A stretch of DNA of 10,841 bases from Wenzhouxiangella sp. (lineage in GTDB: Bacteria; Pseudomonadota; Gammaproteobacteria; Xanthomonadales; Wenzhouxiangellaceae): positions 1-10,841 of the forward strand of contig SKKV01000001.1 of the NCBI GenBank assembly GCA_007123575.1, read 5' to 3'. A model generated the notes under the pieces. That model did not search any database. It worked only from the letters and a program-made list of their open reading frames with translations, and was not told the DNA's origin. Positions 1 to 8,528 of the stretch are shown in pieces. Both the position numbers and the translations under genes were made by a program. Positions within the stretch are counted from its first letter, which is position 1; each line of letters begins with the position of its first letter.

Positions 1-598
1 AAAAGGGATCCGCATCGTGAATGTCGATCGCCATCACCGAGTTCTGAACTTGCACGTCCGGCATCAGACCAGGGCGCCCAAACATGTTGTGAAAAGTCTG
101 TCCGACCGGGGCGAGGAACTGAACGCGCTGGTTCCAGTCTAGAACGCATTTGTCAGGATCGGGTACTGGCGGCGGCGGATTACCTAGCAGGTCCGAGCTC
201 GGTGACGGACAGTAATCTCCAACGTAAACCGTTGATTCAATTTCGGGACCGGGGTAGGGTGCATACTGATCGAAGGTGGTCGGAATAACGGGTGGTACCG
301 GTGGTTGGGGCACGTTGAGTGGCGGCAGATTGCTCCAGTTCCAAAACGCCGGCGGGAGTGTGGGCGGGTTATAACAGTCGGGAATAGGCCATGGCACAAA
401 TGGTAGATCTTTGACTCGGTTCTGGAAGCAGGCCCCATTGGCAGCGATGTCGACAAACACCTGCGCCTCGGCCCGAACCCGTGCCTCGGATGGCTCCCAA
501 GACCAGCTGTAGGTTGATTGTAGGGGTTGGGAAAACGCCGACTGAACAAAAAAGAGGCCACCGACGACGGGGATGACTAAGACAAGCATTCTGACCAT
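1..598 (-). CDS. Secreted proline-rich protein, unrecognised (3' end outside window)
   Basis: An uninterrupted frame of 199 codons runs from an ATG at 598 off the left edge, so the C-terminus is missing. I do not recognise the family. The first 23 residues look like a Sec signal peptide: MVRM, then a hydrophobic stretch, then an AFS-Q cleavage site. There is no lipobox cysteine. The mature part is rich in Pro, Trp and Tyr, with proline clusters around residues 77-105 and 139-148 (PPPPVPDPD) and four cysteines at about 57, 75, 130 and 151 that could form disulfides in the envelope. An excellent ribosome binding site (AAGGGAG, about 6 bases upstream) supports this start; an alternative ATG lies three codons in. 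The gene shares the strand of the transporter operon but is separated from it by 237 bp, so it is probably a separate unit. Overlapping frames in the same stretch lack a ribosome binding site and are shadows. Confidence 0.72.
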   Translation of the reverse strand, partial: MVRMLVLVIPVVGGLFFVQSAFSQPLQSTYSWSWEPSEARVRAEAQVFVDIAANGACFQNRVKDLPFVPWPIPDCYNPPTLPPAFWNWSNLPPLNVPQPPVPPVIPTTFDQYAPYPGPEIESTVYVGDYCPSPSSDLLGNPPPPVPDPDKCVLDWNQRVQFLAPVGQTFHNMFGRPGLMPDVQVQNSVMAIDIHDADPF

Positions 599-620
599 TG
601 CAGACTCCCTTCCCCCCTGC

Positions 621-654
621 GAATGATCCAAGTTTTAACCTGGAATAATCCAAG
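621..654. repeat. Tandem 12-bp direct repeat upstream of the secreted-protein gene
   Basis: GAATGATCCAAG (621-632) and GAATAATCCAAG (643-654) match at 11 of 12 positions and begin 22 bp apart, about two helical turns. They lie directly upstream of the ribosome binding site of the gene starting at 598, where a promoter or operator would be expected. The spacing suggests binding of a dimeric or tandem regulator on one face of the helix, but this is inference. I could not identify a convincing -35/-10 pair here. Confidence 0.45.
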
Positions 655-835
655 GTCTACCACATAAACAGTCCTATTGCAAGCGTTTTATCCGCTTTGG
701 TTTCATGCCGCCGCCCCGCAGAACAAGGCAGCCACGGCTTGGGCATTGGTCCTTGATCGTCCCTCCGGCCAAACCGGAAATGGGCATGGGCCAGAGGTTT
801 ACCAGAATGTATGGAAGCGCAGCCAGTCGGCAGGC

Positions 836-2149
836 TTAGGGAGTTGTTCGCCCTCCTGGCAGAGTTAGGCGCGCCAGGGCGCCGCCGGTCTCTGACAGGC
901 CGATGAGTTCAAGGCTGCCTCCGTGCAGCTCGGCGATGCGCCTGGAAAGCAGTAAACCGATGCCGCTGCCGCCAGGCTTGGTGGTGAAAAAAGGAACGAA
1001 CAGATTGTCGGAGTCGGGCGGACCGGGGCCGTTGTCCTGGATTTCGATCTGAACAACTGTACCCTTCTCAAACCAGCGAATCGAAACTTCACCGTTACGG
1101 TCCTCGACAGCGTCAACCGCATTCCTGACCAGGTTGATCAGCGCTTGTTCGAGTTGGTCAGGATCACCCACCAGGCTCAGGTCCGGACCTTCCAGGGAGA
1201 TTTCCATTCGCCCCTCCAAGTCTGTGACGCGTCGGATCAGCGGCTGCAGCGAAACGGCTCTCGATTGCGGTTGGGGCAAGCGCGCCAGGGCGGCATAGCC
1301 GGCGACAAAGCGGCCCAAGGCGTCGGCGCGCGAGGCAATCAGATTCAGGGCCTCGATCATGTCCGGTGAAGACTGCGGATTGCCGCCGTTCTTTTGCGCC
1401 TGGGCCTGGGCGGTGGCCAAGGTCTGGGCGATCGATTTTATTGGGCTGAGTGAGTTGTTGATTTCATGGCCCAAAACGCGCACCAGGCTTTGCCAGGCTT
1501 CGCGCCGTTCGGCACCGAGCGCCGCTTCGGCGTTGGTCAGTACCAAAAGTTGATGAGCGCGGCCGTCGATCCGGAATGGTCGTCGCCGCACGAGAAAGCG
1601 GCCGACGCCGCCCGGAAAAACCAGGTGCGCCGGCTCGGGATGGCTGCCAGTGAGAAATTGCTCCAGCTCAAGCGCCAGGGCAGTGGTCCCGGGCTCCAGC
1701 CGCAATCCCACCAGCTCGCGTGCGGCTCGATTGGCCAAGACCAGGCGATGATCGTGGTCGAAGGTAAAAATGGCCAGGTCGATCTCATGCAGTAGCTTGG
1801 CCAGCAATGCGTCGGTTTCGCGCTGTGACCGCTCGCGCTGGCCCCAGGTTTCGCTGAGCAGATTGACGCTGACGGCCAGCTCGCCGGCGATGCCGTAGCG
1901 ATCTGTCCGTAGTCGCTGGGCGTAGTCGCCAGCGCGCATGGCGTCGATTACGCTGGCCAGGCTGACCAGCGGTGCCAGGATTTGGTCGGGAATCATCCGA
2001 ATGATCAGGGCGCATGCAGCCAGTAGCAAGAGCACCGTCATCCACAACGGAAGAGCCAGCGCGTTGGTCCCCAGCCAGATGGCCAAGGTCAGCATGGCCA
2101 TGGCGATCAGCGCCACGGCGATGCGAAACTCCAAGCTTGGCCGTTTCAC
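836..2149 (-). CDS. NtrY-like sensor histidine kinase with minimal periplasmic loop
   Basis: Membrane-bound sensor kinase of 437 residues, expected to phosphorylate the response regulator encoded just before it. Two hydrophobic helices (about 9-29 and 33-51) are separated by only a few residues, so there is almost no periplasmic domain. A HAMP-like linker follows (about 52-105), then a probable PAS domain (about 112-210). The H-box reads GHEINNSLSPIKS with the phosphoacceptor His at about 228. The catalytic domain shows the N-box (NLVRNAVDAV, about 339-348), the G1 box DNGPG (372-376), the F-box region FVPFFTTK (384-391) and the G2 box GGSGIGL (393-399). All residues needed for activity appear present. 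The start is a GTG that overlaps the regulator stop codon (GTGA), which implies translational coupling; no upstream start fits better. It is the last gene of the operon. I see no strong rho-independent terminator after it. The signal is unknown. Confidence 0.93.
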   Translation of the reverse strand: MKRPSLEFRIAVALIAMAMLTLAIWLGTNALALPLWMTVLLLLAACALIIRMIPDQILAPLVSLASVIDAMRAGDYAQRLRTDRYGIAGELAVSVNLLSETWGQRERSQRETDALLAKLLHEIDLAIFTFDHDHRLVLANRAARELVGLRLEPGTTALALELEQFLTGSHPEPAHLVFPGGVGRFLVRRRPFRIDGRAHQLLVLTNAEAALGAERREAWQSLVRVLGHEINNSLSPIKSIAQTLATAQAQAQKNGGNPQSSPDMIEALNLIASRADALGRFVAGYAALARLPQPQSRAVSLQPLIRRVTDLEGRMEISLEGPDLSLVGDPDQLEQALINLVRNAVDAVEDRNGEVSIRWFEKGTVVQIEIQDNGPGPPDSDNLFVPFFTTKPGGSGIGLLLSRRIAELHGGSLELIGLSETGGALARLTLPGGRTTP

Positions 2150-3516
2150 CGGATGCCGAACTTTTCCATGCGCCGGTAGATGGCGCTGCGGCTGATACCG
2201 AGTGCGGCAGCGGCTTTTTCGGTGTTCCCATGGAATCGCTCCAGGGCGTTGCGAATCATCATGGCCTCGGCTTCTTCCAGGGGCACGATGCGTTGAAAGT
2301 CCGAACTTGATGTGTCTTCCATGGCAGCCAGTCTGAGATGTTCCGGTTCAATTCGCGAATCAACCGACAGCAGCACGGCTCTTTCCACGGCATGACTGAG
2401 TTCGCGCACGTTGCCGGGCCAGGGGTGCGCCTTGAGTGCGGCCAGACTGGCTTTGGAGAAGGTGAGCTTGCGGTCATGGCGGCGGGCGAAACGATCGAGG
2501 AAGAAATCGGCCAGCAACAGCACATCATCACCTCGAGCTCGTAGCGCTGGTACTTCTATCTCTATGGTGTTGAGCCGGTAGTACAAGTCCCGCCGGAAGC
2601 TGCCCTCGCTGACTTTTTCCTGCAACTTGGCATTGGTGGCGGCGATGACGCGCACATTCACTGACTGGGTCCGGCTGGCACCCACGGCTTCGAACTGGCC
2701 GGATTCAAGCACGCGCAGCAGCTTGGCCTGGTGGCCCTCGGGCAGATTCCCGATCTCGTCCAGAAACAAGGTGCCGCCGTCGGCCAGGGTGAAGCGTCCG
2801 CTGCGCATTTCGTGGGCATCAGTGAAAGCGCCACGCACATGGCCGAACATCTCGCTCTCAAACAACGATTCGGGAATAGCGCCCATGTTGACCGACACGA
2901 AAGCCCCGTCTGCCCGGGCCGAGTGACGATGCAGGTAATCAGCCAGCAAGCCCTTGCCGACGCCGTTTTCGCCGGTAATCAGCACCGAGGCGTCTGAACC
3001 CGCCACACGACGGCAGGTTTCAAGCATCAGCTTGAAGGGTTCGGACTCGCCAATCAGTTTCTCGGGCACCTGGTCCCGACGCTGGATGCTGGCAATGCTT
3101 CGATAACGCTTTGATTCACTGTGCGCTTGGGCTTTGTCCAGGTGGGTGCGAACGGTATTCAACAGGCGGGTGTTGTCCCACGGTTTTTCAATGAAATCGG
3201 TTGCCCCGGCCTTGAGTGCGGCCACCGCCAGATCAATAGAGCCCCAGGCGGTCATGGCCACGATGGGCAAGTCGGGGTCGAGTTTGCCGAGCGTTTCGAT
3301 TAAAGCCAAACCCTCGCGCCCGGAGGTGGTATCGCGGCTGTAGTTCATGTCAACCAGGGCCAGATCGACGCCGGCGCGCGCGCGCTCTTCGGCTGCCGCC
3401 GGGTCAGACGCCAGGACGACTTCGTAGCCGGACTGCCCCAGCGCCAGTTTCAAAGCCTGTTGAACATCTGCCTGGTCGTCGGCAACAAGCACGGTGTGAG
3501 AATTGGCCTTGGTCAT
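2146..3516 (-). CDS. Sigma-54-dependent response regulator (NtrC family)
   Basis: Bacterial enhancer-binding protein of 456 residues with three domains. The receiver (about 7-125) has the acidic pair D13/D14, phosphoacceptor D56, T89 and K111. The AAA+ domain (about 155-395) has Walker A GENGVGKG (182-189), Walker B FLDEIGN with D253/E254, and the arginine-rich segment RRDLYYRLN (308-316). The C-terminal Fis-type helix-turn-helix (about 430-456, ALGISRSAIYRRMEKFG) binds DNA. It should open sigma-54 promoters using ATP once phosphorylated by the adjacent kinase. The sigma-54 contact loop reads GAFTDA (229-234) rather than canonical GAFTGA; the key Phe and Thr are kept. The gene begins 43 bp after permease 2 and overlaps the kinase start by 4 bp. 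Its likely targets are the paired palindromes upstream of the adaptor gene, which would make the operon self-activating. That assignment is inferred from position, not proven. Confidence 0.96.
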   Translation of the reverse strand: MTKANSHTVLVADDQADVQQALKLALGQSGYEVVLASDPAAAEERARAGVDLALVDMNYSRDTTSGREGLALIETLGKLDPDLPIVAMTAWGSIDLAVAALKAGATDFIEKPWDNTRLLNTVRTHLDKAQAHSESKRYRSIASIQRRDQVPEKLIGESEPFKLMLETCRRVAGSDASVLITGENGVGKGLLADYLHRHSARADGAFVSVNMGAIPESLFESEMFGHVRGAFTDAHEMRSGRFTLADGGTLFLDEIGNLPEGHQAKLLRVLESGQFEAVGASRTQSVNVRVIAATNAKLQEKVSEGSFRRDLYYRLNTIEIEVPALRARGDDVLLLADFFLDRFARRHDRKLTFSKASLAALKAHPWPGNVRELSHAVERAVLLSVDSRIEPEHLRLAAMEDTSSSDFQRIVPLEEAEAMMIRNALERFHGNTEKAAAALGISRSAIYRRMEKFGIR

Positions 3517-3559
3517 TCCGCTCGTTCAGGTTCTCGCAAGGTGGCAGCTTGCAGCACGA

Positions 3560-5965
3560 TCAATCAGCCCGCAAGACCTGGAGTGGATCGGTGCGGCTGG
3601 CCTGAAGTGCCGGGACAATGGCCGCCAGCAGCGCGGTGGTCAGCAAAATCAGGGCCACGATGATGAAGGTCGACCAGTCAGTGGCGCTGACGCCAAACAG
3701 GATGGACTCCAGAAACCTCGATACAGCAAGGGCAACCAACAAGCCCAAGCCGATCCCGGCGCTGCTCAACAGCAGGGCACGCTGCACGATTTGGCCAACA
3801 ATATGATGTTGGGCGGCACCGACGGACAGCCGCACGCCAATTTCGTGGCGACTGCGGCTAACCAGTTGGATCAGCATGCCATAAATACCTGTCATGGCCA
3901 GTACCAGTGCGGCGACGCCAAAGCCGGCAAGGAGCTGGGTGATGAAGCGTGGCTGTGAAGTCGAGTGGGCGATGAGGTCACTGGCGCTGTAAATCTCGCT
4001 CAGGGCCGTTTCGCTCCCGTTGTCGTCAAGTAAGGTCCGCAAGTCGGGTAGCAGGTGTTTTGGGTCAGCCCGGGTTCTGACAGCCAGGAAGACAGATTCG
4101 GTCGGCTGCTGATCCATGGGACGATAAATGGCCATGTTAGAAAACGTGCCGGGTCCATCCAGAGCTTCGTAGCGCACGTCACCCACGACGCCAACAATGG
4201 TCCACCAGTCGTTGCTCCATGGGTGGCCCAGCTGCTGGCCAATGGGGCTGTCATCGCCGAAAAAACGACGTGCCAGGGATTGGCTGACAATGGTCACTGC
4301 GGCCGCGTCCGCCCGGTCGCTGGTATCGAAGAACCGGCCCTCGATCAGACTAACACCCATGGCTCGAAAGTAGTCTGGGCTAACACCCGGGTAGAGCGCC
4401 ATTGGCAGATTGCTCATGCCCTGCGGATCGTGGCGAAGGTCGAATGCCGTAACCTCCGAACCAATGTCTGCCAGCGGGCGCAGGCTGGTCAAGCTTGCAT
4501 ACTCGACCGGGTCAAGGGCGCTGACTCGTTCGAGCAGGTCGGAATGGAATGTGCGCATGGCCTGCGCTTCGGCGAAGGTGCCCGGTACCGTATCAAGCTT
4601 CAGGGTCAGGACATTTTCGGTATCAAAGCCGGGATTGACATCGCCAAGCGCGCCCAGCGTGCGCAGTAGCAGACCTGCCCCGATCAACAGCACCACGGCC
4701 AGGCCGATCTGGGCTGCCACCAGGGCGCTGGCCAGGCGGCCGCCAGCTCGGCCACCGCTGCCCTTGCCTTGGGCCAGCAAAGCTTGTGGCTGATGCCGGA
4801 TGGCGCGCAACGCCGGTGCAAGACCGGCAATCAGCGTGGCAAGAACAGTAACGAGCAGGGTAAATGCCAGGACTCGGCCATCCAGGCCAAAGCTGCTCAC
4901 GCTGGGTATATTCATGGGTACTACGCCGGGAATAATCCGCACAGTCAGCCATGCCAGAGCCAATCCCAGCAGACCCCCGGGGATAGCAATCCACAGCACT
5001 TCGGCAAGGGTCGGAACGACCAGTCGGATGCGATTCGCACCCAGGGCTGTTCGAATCGCCCAGGTATGTTGCCGTTGAATTGACCGGGCAATGAACAGTC
5101 CGGCCAGATTGGCGCAGGCAAGCAGCAAAACCAGTACAACAGCGGCCATGAGCACGTTCAACGGTGCGATGGCTGAGCCTGAGACGTGGGTTTTCAGCGC
5201 TTCGATCGTCACCCTATCGACATAGCTCTCGTCGGGCGTCCACAAAGGATTCTCCAGCCGCAGTTGGGCAGCCAAAGCGCGAAGGGCGGCAGTGGCTTCA
5301 GCTATTTCGGTGCTTGCCCCCAATCGACCAATAATCTGCAGCTTTGGACTGGCCCAGTATTCAGAGAGATCAGACTCATCCAGCCGCAGTGGCAGCCATA
5401 GCTCAGTTTCGCGCGAGGGAAACCTTGCATTGTCTGTCATAACACCAATGATTTCATGGGGCTGGCCGTCCAGCACCAGGGTTTGACCAATAGCGGCAGG
5501 GTCGGACTCGAATCGTTGGCGCCAGAAGGTATGGCTCAAGATGGCCAGCGGCAGTTGGTCCGGACCATCTTCACCCCGTCGCAAGTCCCGGCCCAGGCTG
5601 GGTTGCAGGCCAAGGGTTGAAAACAGATTGCTGCTGATCCTGGCGGCGTTTATCCGCTCAGGTGAGTGCTCGGTACTGAAAATGACGTCAGCGGCGGGCG
5701 CATAGGCGGCGACCTCATCAAACACGTCCATCCGATCGCGCACCGCTACATATTCCGCATTGGCGGCGACACGCCCCATCACGTGTACAAGTCTTTCCGG
5801 TTCCTGAAACGGCAGCGGTCGTAAAACCAGGTTGTCGTAGAGGCTGAATACGGCGCTGCTTGCTCCGATGGCGAGCGCCAGGGTCATCACCGCGAAGGCC
5901 GGCACTCGTGGGCTATTTACGACCGAGCGCAGGCCTTGAAGAATGTCTTGCCAAATTGGTTTCAT
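3560..5965 (-). CDS. Duplicated FtsX/MacB-type ABC permease 2 (ADOP-like)
   Basis: Inner-membrane permease of 801 residues containing two FtsX/MacB units. The predicted layout is TM1 (about 22-44), a large periplasmic MacB-like domain (about 45-265), three helices (about 268-292, 320-342, 366-388), then a second unit with TM5 (about 414-436), a second periplasmic domain, and three helices near 680-705, 735-757 and 768-790. The segment after TM1 (LRPLPFQEPERLVHV) and the ends of both units (ALRAIRHQPQALL and ALQASRTDPLQVLRAD) are typical of the duplicated orphan permease family. The cytoplasmic segments AIRTALGANRIRL and GVRLSVGAAQHHI fit the coupling helices that contact the ATPase. It starts 43 bp after permease 1; no clear Shine-Dalgarno is visible, so reinitiation or coupling is possible. 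It is clearly paralogous to, but diverged from, permease 1. The substrate is unknown. Confidence 0.93.
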   Translation of the reverse strand: MKPIWQDILQGLRSVVNSPRVPAFAVMTLALAIGASSAVFSLYDNLVLRPLPFQEPERLVHVMGRVAANAEYVAVRDRMDVFDEVAAYAPAADVIFSTEHSPERINAARISSNLFSTLGLQPSLGRDLRRGEDGPDQLPLAILSHTFWRQRFESDPAAIGQTLVLDGQPHEIIGVMTDNARFPSRETELWLPLRLDESDLSEYWASPKLQIIGRLGASTEIAEATAALRALAAQLRLENPLWTPDESYVDRVTIEALKTHVSGSAIAPLNVLMAAVVLVLLLACANLAGLFIARSIQRQHTWAIRTALGANRIRLVVPTLAEVLWIAIPGGLLGLALAWLTVRIIPGVVPMNIPSVSSFGLDGRVLAFTLLVTVLATLIAGLAPALRAIRHQPQALLAQGKGSGGRAGGRLASALVAAQIGLAVVLLIGAGLLLRTLGALGDVNPGFDTENVLTLKLDTVPGTFAEAQAMRTFHSDLLERVSALDPVEYASLTSLRPLADIGSEVTAFDLRHDPQGMSNLPMALYPGVSPDYFRAMGVSLIEGRFFDTSDRADAAAVTIVSQSLARRFFGDDSPIGQQLGHPWSNDWWTIVGVVGDVRYEALDGPGTFSNMAIYRPMDQQPTESVFLAVRTRADPKHLLPDLRTLLDDNGSETALSEIYSASDLIAHSTSQPRFITQLLAGFGVAALVLAMTGIYGMLIQLVSRSRHEIGVRLSVGAAQHHIVGQIVQRALLLSSAGIGLGLLVALAVSRFLESILFGVSATDWSTFIIVALILLTTALLAAIVPALQASRTDPLQVLRAD

Positions 5966-6008
5966 GGTCGGTTTATCAGCCTGTATGAGAGAAGGTTTCG
6001 AGGTTTAA

Positions 6009-8528
6009 TCAGTCCTGGCGCAGCGCTTCCATGGGCTGGATCGAAGCCGCGCGACGCATCGGCCCCCAGGCGGCGGCGAGGACGATGAGCGTGACCAGGC
6101 CCAAGCCGATAAGCGCTGTAGCCCAGTCCAGACCTTGTAGTTCGAACAGCAGTGCGCTCATTGTTCGGGCCAGGGCCCAGGCTGCTGCCAGGCCTAGCAA
6201 TCCGCCAATGGCGACCATCCACATGACCTGGGCGGCGATCATGCGCTGAATCCGTAAAGCGTTGGCGCCCAGGGCGGCGCGCAAGCCGATTTCACGGGTG
6301 CGCTGGGCTAGCGTATAGGACAGCACGCCATACAGGCCCACGGCGACCAGGACCAGGGCCATGACGGCCATCATCCCGGCCAAGGAACCGATCGAGCGAT
6401 CGATCACCAGTGTCGATCGGATGACGCTAGTCAAAGTGTCCATTTGCTCGATGGGCAAATGCGGGTCGAGCTCGGCGACAGCGGACCTAACGACGGATTT
6501 GAGTTGATTGGGGTCGCCGGCAGTGCGCAGGTAGAAATGCATGCGGGTCGGCTGGCCGAACTGCACCCAGGGGTAAAAAACCTGTGGTTCAATGCCGCCG
6601 CTAAGGCTGCGTGGCCGACTGTCGCCAACGATTCCGACAATTTCGGTATCCAACGCCCGGTTGCGCCGACCGTCGGCGTCAATCAGTCGTCCGAGCACGC
6701 CGTCTTCAAGCTCGAAACGTCGAACGAAGGCCTCGTTGACCACCGCTACCCGCGCTGCCCCGGCCCGGTCGGTTTCATCGAACAGGCGTCCGGCGCGAAG
6801 CGGAAGGCCCAGTGTGGCGAAGAAATCCGCGCCGACCATGTTGTGATGCACATTGCGTTCTATTGCATCACCTCCCGCCTCGTTGATGATCCGCACGTTG
6901 GCTTGCCAGCCAAAGCCGGTGAGCAGCGGCATTTGGGCGGCGCTGGCGGCTTCTACCGACGGCAACGCCGCCAGACGTTCTTCCAGGCTGGTAAACAGGT
7001 CTGCAGCGGCCTTTGGCGTGTAGCCGCTTCGGCCGGGTGAGATGGCAAAGGTCAGGACGCCGTTGGTTTCAAGGCCGGCGTCGGCCCGGGTCAGATTCCA
7101 CAGGCTGTGGGCGAACAGGCCAGCGGTAACCAGCAGGCTTAGCGATAGGCCGATCTGAACGGTAACCAGACCGTTGCGCAAACGGGCGGCCTGGTGCCCT
7201 CCTCCGGAACGTCCCGAGACTTCGCTTAAGGCGGCTGCCGGCTGAATCCGACTGGCGCGCCAAGCTGGGTAGCCACTGCACAAAACTGCGCTTATCAGGC
7301 TTAGCAGGGCCGCAAAGGCAACCACAGCGGCGTTGATATCGGGTTGAATGCCAGAAACTTCGCTGGTGTCGAGCAGCGTATTGCCAATAAACTGGACCAG
7401 CCCGGCGGCGACGAGGAGGCCTATTAATCCTCCGGCTGTAGCCAGCAATGTCGCTTCTAGAACCAGGCGGGCAATGCCTTGAGCGCGCCTGGCACCCAAC
7501 GCGGCGCGCACGGCGATTTCGCCGGCACGTTGCATTACTCTGGCCATCATCAGATTGGCTACGTTGGCGCAGGCGATCAACAGCAGCACGAGCGTGGCAC
7601 CCATCATGATCATCAACGGCACCCGGCTGGAAAAGATCACCTCGCTCTGGCCACGCGCGCCAGGAAACAGCTTGATTTCTCGATCCAGGAAAAGGGCGCG
7701 CTCAGCTTCATTCAGCAAGGTCTGCATGGGTGCCTCTACATCGCGCAGGATCGCCTGAAACAAGGGATTGATGCCGGCAGCAGCCTGTTCCACTGTCATG
7801 CCGGGCTGCAGTCGAGCGAAAAGGTACAAGAAGTGGTGGATGCGATCCTCGTGGTCATGCGGAGATGTTGGTTGCAGCAGCCAGCGCAGGGTGAGCGGCA
7901 CAAAGACAACTGCCTCTCGACCGCGGGTAGTGCCGGAAAAGTCGGGAGGGGCAACGCCGATTATGCTCAGTTCCTGGCCATTGACTCGGATGGTTGAACC
8001 TACCGCTTCAGGATCGCCTCCGAGTTCGCGCTGCCAGTAGCTGTAGGAAAGCACCGCGACTCGGTTATGGCCAAGCTCGGCATCGTCTTGTCGGCCGATC
8101 AGACGCCCATGAGCCGGGGTCAAGCCCAGAGCGGAAAAGTATTCACCCGAAACCAAAAGCCCATCAACAGCAGCTGTCCGGTCTTCAAAGGCGACGTTGA
8201 TGCCAATCTCGATGTGCGCGGCCAGGCCCTCAAATACTTGCTGATCGCGTTCCAGGTCTCGAAACAGGGGATGACTGAATACCATTTCGCAGGGCCCTTC
8301 AATGCCACAGCTGGTCGAACCCTGGCGCGGACCCGGGGCGGCCAGGTTGACTAGCCGATCAGGCTCATGAACTGGCAGCGGCTCGAGCAGAATCTGGTGA
8401 AATACCGAAAAGATCCCGGCGCTGGCACCGATGCCTAGCGCCAGGGTGATCACGACCATGGCGCTGAAACCCGAGTCTCGCAGCAGGCTTTGCAGCGCCG
8501 AGCGCAGCAAATCCATGGCGCGGCTCAT
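6009..8528 (-). CDS. Duplicated FtsX/MacB-type ABC permease 1 (ADOP-like)
   Basis: Inner-membrane permease of 839 residues, about twice the permease part of MacB or LolC/E. It has the two-unit layout: TM1 (about 20-44), periplasmic domain (about 45-300), helices near 303-327, 355-380 and 397-420, then TM5 (about 452-475), a second periplasmic domain (about 480-710), and helices near 713-738, 766-790 and 803-825. Family hallmarks are TLALGIGASAGIFSVFHQIL, LEPLPVHEPDRLVNL, the coupling segments EIAVRAALGARR and EIGLRAALGANA, and the tail ASIQPMEALRQD. Its start codon overlaps the ATPase stop (ATGA), so the two are translationally coupled and surely act together. An alternative ATG lies four codons in (MDLLRSALQ). 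An unpaired insertion with two cysteines (about 74 and 80) lies in the first periplasmic domain. Such permeases act mechanically on periplasmic substrates rather than through a classic channel; the substrate here cannot be told. Confidence 0.94.
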   Translation of the reverse strand: MSRAMDLLRSALQSLLRDSGFSAMVVITLALGIGASAGIFSVFHQILLEPLPVHEPDRLVNLAAPGPRQGSTSCGIEGPCEMVFSHPLFRDLERDQQVFEGLAAHIEIGINVAFEDRTAAVDGLLVSGEYFSALGLTPAHGRLIGRQDDAELGHNRVAVLSYSYWQRELGGDPEAVGSTIRVNGQELSIIGVAPPDFSGTTRGREAVVFVPLTLRWLLQPTSPHDHEDRIHHFLYLFARLQPGMTVEQAAAGINPLFQAILRDVEAPMQTLLNEAERALFLDREIKLFPGARGQSEVIFSSRVPLMIMMGATLVLLLIACANVANLMMARVMQRAGEIAVRAALGARRAQGIARLVLEATLLATAGGLIGLLVAAGLVQFIGNTLLDTSEVSGIQPDINAAVVAFAALLSLISAVLCSGYPAWRASRIQPAAALSEVSGRSGGGHQAARLRNGLVTVQIGLSLSLLVTAGLFAHSLWNLTRADAGLETNGVLTFAISPGRSGYTPKAAADLFTSLEERLAALPSVEAASAAQMPLLTGFGWQANVRIINEAGGDAIERNVHHNMVGADFFATLGLPLRAGRLFDETDRAGAARVAVVNEAFVRRFELEDGVLGRLIDADGRRNRALDTEIVGIVGDSRPRSLSGGIEPQVFYPWVQFGQPTRMHFYLRTAGDPNQLKSVVRSAVAELDPHLPIEQMDTLTSVIRSTLVIDRSIGSLAGMMAVMALVLVAVGLYGVLSYTLAQRTREIGLRAALGANALRIQRMIAAQVMWMVAIGGLLGLAAAWALARTMSALLFELQGLDWATALIGLGLVTLIVLAAAWGPMRRAASIQPMEALRQD

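Noticed and set aside
184..653. Two overlapping minus-strand frames of 125 and 94 residues within the left-edge gene
   Set aside because: They share the stretch with the frame starting at 598, which alone has a strong ribosome binding site, a signal peptide and continuity to the window edge. The others have arginine- and histidine-rich, low-quality sequence typical of shadows.
764..778. Small hairpin TCCGG-CCAAA-CCGGA as operon terminator
   Set aside because: The stem is only 5 bp and no U-run follows in the leftward direction, so it does not support a rho-independent terminator.
677..868. Short rightward frame of 63 residues in the gap after the kinase
   Set aside because: Non-ATG start, no ribosome binding site, antisense to the kinase end, and no recognisable protein features.
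3536..3552. Hairpin GCAAG-N7-CTTGC between permease 2 and the regulator
   Set aside because: Five base pairs without a U-run is too weak to call a terminator or attenuator; it may be chance in a 43-bp gap.
4055..4669. Rightward frame of 204 residues antisense to permease 2
   Set aside because: The leftward frame is a clear permease across this stretch. The antisense frame has no ribosome binding site or family resemblance and is expected in GC-rich DNA. Similar long antisense frames at 6444-7040, 8594-9169 and 9966-10571 were rejected for the same reason.
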